Made by a program: the position numbers and the translations under genes. Of a stretch of 64,000 bases of DNA, positions 60,576 through 64,000 are shown piece by piece. The first letter of the stretch is position 1. Every line of letters starts with the position of its first letter. Location: assembly GCF_000516985.1 (NCBI RefSeq), contig NW_006917092.1, forward strand, positions 186,001 through 250,000. Reading direction: 5' to 3'. The notes beneath the pieces were generated by a model. That model ran no database searches, was not told the origin of the DNA, and saw only the letters and a list, made by a program, of their open reading frames with translations. Origin of the DNA: Pestalotiopsis fici W106-1 (lineage: Eukaryota > Ascomycota > Sordariomycetes > Amphisphaeriales > Sporocadaceae).

Positions 60576-62348
60576 ATGACAATGGTTGTCCAACAGCACG
60601 TCCTCAACTGGCTGTACAGCGTCTTGACGAGCGTAAGAGCAATTACCTCAATATGCCTCTGACTTGAATAGGCCCAACTGACTGCGCTCGACAGGAGTAC
60701 ACTGACGTCCAGCGAACCTACAACGATGTAGCCCAAGCTCTGTCGCACTACCCGTCGCTCTCGCCGAGGACGGACGTACACACCTTCGACAATGGCGCAT
60801 CGGCTCTCCTCGTCCATCTCTCGGGCACCATTCCCATCGTCTTCAGAGGGCAGACTTACCGATTCCCGATATCGATATGGGTGCCTCATGCATATCCCAG
60901 AGAGGCCCCTTTGGGCTATGTTACCCCAACTGAGTCCATGATGATCAGGCCAGGTCAACATGTTGATCCTCAAGGGCGCATATACCATCCGTATCTGGCG
61001 GGGTGGGCCGAATTCTGGGATGTAAGTGTCTTGACGTGACACGCGATGCTACCTCGATGCTATCAACGAACATACCGCTAACTTCTGTTAGAAATCCTCG
61101 ATACTCGACTTCCTTGCGATATTGCGCGACATCTTCGCCAAAGAGCCACCGGTGATCGCGCGACAACAGCCCAGGCCTCCGACACAGCAGGCTAGTCCTA
61201 CACCAACGCCACCGCCGGTTCCTCCTCTACCTCGAGAGGTCACCCAAAGCATCGCCCACACTCAATCGCCCCATACCCCGGATGGCCGACCTCCACCGCC
61301 TCCTCCCAAAGGTAGTGATGGTCCACAAGTTGTGCCGGGCCAGGCCATTAATGCCAATACTGGCCCGCCGTTGCCACCGCTACCAACAGGCGCTCATAGA
61401 CCGCAAAGTCAATACGGGTCGCAGCAGCAACAGTCCAACAGGCTGTCCCGGTATGATTCTGCTCCGCCTTTGCCGCCCCAGGCCGCTGGAGCACAGCAGA
61501 TACCGCACGCAGCTGTGCAGGAATATCCACCACAACCTCACTTTCCGCACCACCATCAACAGCAGCCGGTTGTCGCACAAGCTACTGGTCCACCAGGATA
61601 CGTGGCGCAGATGCCTCCAGGCTCGTCAGTGGCTTCACCATCGTCGACAACGTCCTACCACAATCCAAGAGCATCATATGCCGGCCCGCCGGTGAATTGG
61701 CAGCAACAGCAGCAACCTGTTCCACAACATTTCCAGCCAGTCTCCGTGCAGCCACAAACAAAACGTCCGCCTCCACCTGATCTCATGGACGAAGAACCAC
61801 TAACTTTAGCATTGCCTTCGCCATCAAATCTGCCACCACCGCCCATTCCCCCAAACCCAGAGAAGGATGCCTTATTGCATCAGCTTGCCGTGACACTACA
61901 CCAACACCGCCTTCGCGCACGCCAGCAGAACGAAACCTCTCTGGCAGGACTGAACGCTCAGAGAAATGCCATGCTTGGGGCACTCCAAAATATCCAGACG
62001 GACACCAACTCGCTTGCTGCTTTATCCAACGTCCTCAGCTCGAATACTGTAGACTTGCAGTCATCAATGAAAGAGGCAGATGTCGTCATATCTAACAGTA
62101 GACGACAAGCACTTCCCAATATCGATGATCTATTGGTTGCGCCTACAGTAGTCGGAAACCAGCTGTATGAAGTTGTAGCAGAAGAGCGCGCGTTAGGCGA
62201 TGCCATATTCATGCTCGGCAGAGCCGTCGAAAGAGGCCGAATTACCCCGGCTGTGTTTGCAAAGACCACACGAAGCTTGGCAAGAGAATGGTATCTCAAG
62301 AAGGCATTGGCCAAGAAGATTGGACGTGGCATGGGACTGACGGCCTAA
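60576..62348 (+). CDS. VPS23: ESCRT-I subunit Vps23/TSG101 (UEV domain)
   Basis: Three exons (60576-60632, 60695-61021, 61092-62348) give 546 residues. Residues 1-150 are the UEV domain (TDVQRTYNDVAQALSHYPSL, RGQTYRFPISIWVPHAYPREAP, HPYLAGWAEF), which binds ubiquitin and PTAP-like motifs but lacks the E2 cysteine. A long Pro/Gln-rich linker (about 160-370) follows, then a coiled coil and the C-terminal steadiness box (DAIFMLGRAVERGRITPAVFAKTTRSLAREWYLKKALAKKI). It sorts ubiquitylated cargo at endosomes and helps the fungal pH response. Two in-frame ATGs (60576, 60582) are possible starts. Confidence 0.95.
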
Positions 62349-62856
62349 TCTCTACCCCAACAATAAGGCTATTACTAATAGGAAAAGCACAATTCATGTC
62401 AAGTGAACTTGTTAAAGAACTGAAGAAAATTATTTCCCGATTCTCCTTTTGCCATAGTTCTCTCGTAATGCGATATGAATAGCTCAAGTTGCCATTCCGT
62501 CTCAAGATCTGACAAGACATGGCAGCAAGCGCTTTTCCATGTTTGCGGCTTCCATCGAGAGATGCCCGTTTCATTGCTTCCCAGTTTCATGTGCTTGCTG
62601 CCTCGTGTGGTGGACTCATGCTGTTTCCAAGACGGGAAAGAACTCTCTGATTGCGAGACGAGCTATCCTAGGCGTATGTATCCATAATCAGTTCCTCGCC
62701 TTGTTTCCATTTTGGCCTAAACCCTTCCACTTCAATCAATCTCACTATTGTTTTGGTTCAGGACTCGAGGTAATCAGCGTCAAACTTCTCTTTTTGGCCG
62801 AGTCTTCTCTCGGAATTCTTGGACTCCTGCTATATTTCATATCTCACCTTGGCTCC
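62349..62856. other. Intergenic region
   Basis: About 0.5 kb between VPS23 and the next gene. Only the leader of the downstream gene, with CT-rich stretches, is suggested. Confidence 0.4.
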
Positions 62857-64000
62857 ATGGCTTCCGCAGCTGCTTCGACGGGCTCATCCCTGAGCTCTCC
62901 GGTGCGCTTTGAAAGTCCTCCCCCTGAGTTCTGTCCCCCACCACTGCGACTCCGTCGCAACAAGTCGGGAACCGGCTCCGACTCAATAAACTATGCAGAC
63001 TCCGTTACAACCAATGCTCAGACTGCCGGCTCAAGAGAGTACCATGCGAGAGCGGGTGACCCCCATGCAAAAGCTGGACCAACATCGACACGACCCCAGA
63101 AGCGCCTCTCAAGACTAGGATCATTGGTGTCCAAGTTTGAGATATTGGAAGCAGCGAACAAAACCGAACCAAGTTCCTCTATCTTTTTCGGAGAAAGAGA
63201 AAGCAAACCATCAGAGAAAGGCTCTGGAGAAGTTCGTCAAAGCAAGGACTTTGGCACACAAACAGAACTGTCCTATAATCATGGGGCATTTTGCGTGCTG
63301 GCGGAGGATGGTGGATCAGCACAAGGGAATGAAAGAGTTCCCGAGCTGCTAAAGCTATTCGATCGGTCTTCTTCGGGATCTATGATGTCTTTTGCACGTC
63401 AGTTTAACGCCATTTCGCATCAGACACAGTCAACGCCGCCGGCCTTGACCACCGAGATTGCTGTTGACGATTTTGATTGCACCTTTTTAGATGGCCAGGA
63501 CAAGCTCGAGCCATCATCCCCTACGCCGCCTGCTGTTGATCATGGATCCCCTATCAAAGACCGTATCAAGCATTTTGAACACCTTCACCGCCGTTCTCAA
63601 TCGCACGCAACAGCCTCCAATAATGCAAGTCACGTGAGCGTGGTGATGAATGGAGCAGGAGAGCCCGTGTCAACTGTACATAAAGTAGTGGGAAGCCATC
63701 ATCCCGTCCGCAACATCTGGCGCCGCATCTCGCAGTCACTGACACAATCACTTGATGGAAGTCACTGCCGCGAGCAATATCGTTCGTCATACCGTGAGTC
63801 AACGACGAGTATCGAGTACACTCGTTCTCCCTACCGCTCGGTATTTCCATTGCTGCCGGCACGCAAGAGTTTCCCTTTCATACCGAGGTTTGTGAGCGAT
63901 GACGCGGAAACCCACCTATTTGGTCTGGACGGCGCAAACCAGTCCACTCCACGCGTACTTGAGGACAATATCTTTCAAGAAACGAGCGACGGTACGACAA
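62857..64000 (+). CDS. Ser/Pro-rich protein of unknown function, 3' end outside the window
   Basis: From ATG 62857 the frame stays open to the end of the window (381 codons, no stop). It starts MASAAASTGSSLSSPVRFESPPPEF, then RLSRLGSLVSKFEILEAANK, KDFGTQTELSYNHGAFCVLAEDGG, PIKDRIKHFEHLHRRSQSH and HPVRNIWRRISQSLTQSLD. It is polar, rich in Ser/Pro/Arg, without signal peptide or membrane helix, and carries SP/TP and RxxS motifs that kinases could use. I do not recognise a family. A regulatory or cytoskeletal protein is possible. No intron is needed in this part. Confidence 0.75.
   Translation, partial: MASAAASTGSSLSSPVRFESPPPEFCPPPLRLRRNKSGTGSDSINYADSVTTNAQTAGSREYHARAGDPHAKAGPTSTRPQKRLSRLGSLVSKFEILEAANKTEPSSSIFFGERESKPSEKGSGEVRQSKDFGTQTELSYNHGAFCVLAEDGGSAQGNERVPELLKLFDRSSSGSMMSFARQFNAISHQTQSTPPALTTEIAVDDFDCTFLDGQDKLEPSSPTPPAVDHGSPIKDRIKHFEHLHRRSQSHATASNNASHVSVVMNGAGEPVSTVHKVVGSHHPVRNIWRRISQSLTQSLDGSHCREQYRSSYRESTTSIEYTRSPYRSVFPLLPARKSFPFIPRFVSDDAETHLFGLDGANQSTPRVLEDNIFQETSDGTT

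Noticed and set aside
60344..61042. 232-codon minus-strand frame over the 5' part of VPS23
   Set aside because: It overlaps UEV-domain exons that are clearly coding on the plus strand.
1..64000. CRISPR array, rRNA or tRNA genes
   Set aside because: No direct-repeat/spacer pattern, no rRNA-like sequence and no convincing A-box/B-box pair was seen by eye; a tRNA scan would be decisive.

Overview
The window is 64 kb of nuclear DNA from a filamentous ascomycete, most likely a Sordariomycete and plausibly Hypocreales. Genes are cut by short introns of about 50-70 bp with GTRNGT donors, CTAAC/CTGAC-like branch points and YAG acceptors. Products include a fungal Zn2Cys6 regulator, a cutinase, a PL3 pectate lyase and a fungal-type indoleamine dioxygenase. 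The species cannot be named from the sequence alone. Exon joins were worked out by hand from reading frame and splice sites. Most give a total length divisible by three and a continuous family-like protein.

Layout. 0-6 kb: the 3' part of a C2H2-finger/ankyrin-type gene converges on a many-exon SNF2 helicase. 7-13 kb: a short-chain dehydrogenase, a secreted S28 serine peptidase and a gene built of 25-residue HRxFH repeats. 14-28 kb: housekeeping genes, with GCN1 (eIF2-alpha kinase co-activator) divergent from a DHX29-like DEAH helicase. 29-31.5 kb: a cutinase tail-to-tail with a single-pass surface protein. 32-37 kb: an alkylsulfatase of the BDS1/SdsA type divergent from a Dal5-family transporter. 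37-39 kb: an unrecognised coiled-coil protein. 39-55 kb: a metabolic stretch with an aconitase-superfamily dehydratase, a Zn2Cys6 regulator, a PL3 pectate lyase, an FMN 2-hydroxyacid dehydrogenase, a small TA-flanked inverted-repeat element (candidate MITE), an aldehyde dehydrogenase, a DapA-family lyase and an NAD-dependent epimerase-like protein. 55-64 kb: one or two small membrane proteins, indoleamine 2,3-dioxygenase, the ESCRT-I subunit Vps23/TSG101 and the 5' part of an unrecognised Ser/Pro-rich protein running off the end.

How the genes may work together. The sulfatase-transporter pair looks like a sulfur-scavenging unit and resembles the BDS1/YOL163W/YOL162W neighbourhood of yeast. 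The ALDH-DapA tandem could form a branch ending in 2-oxoglutarate or a related acid. The adjoining dehydratase, hydroxyacid dehydrogenase and regulator could extend it, but this is inference. The most unusual single locus is the HRxFH repeat gene, which matches no family I can name.
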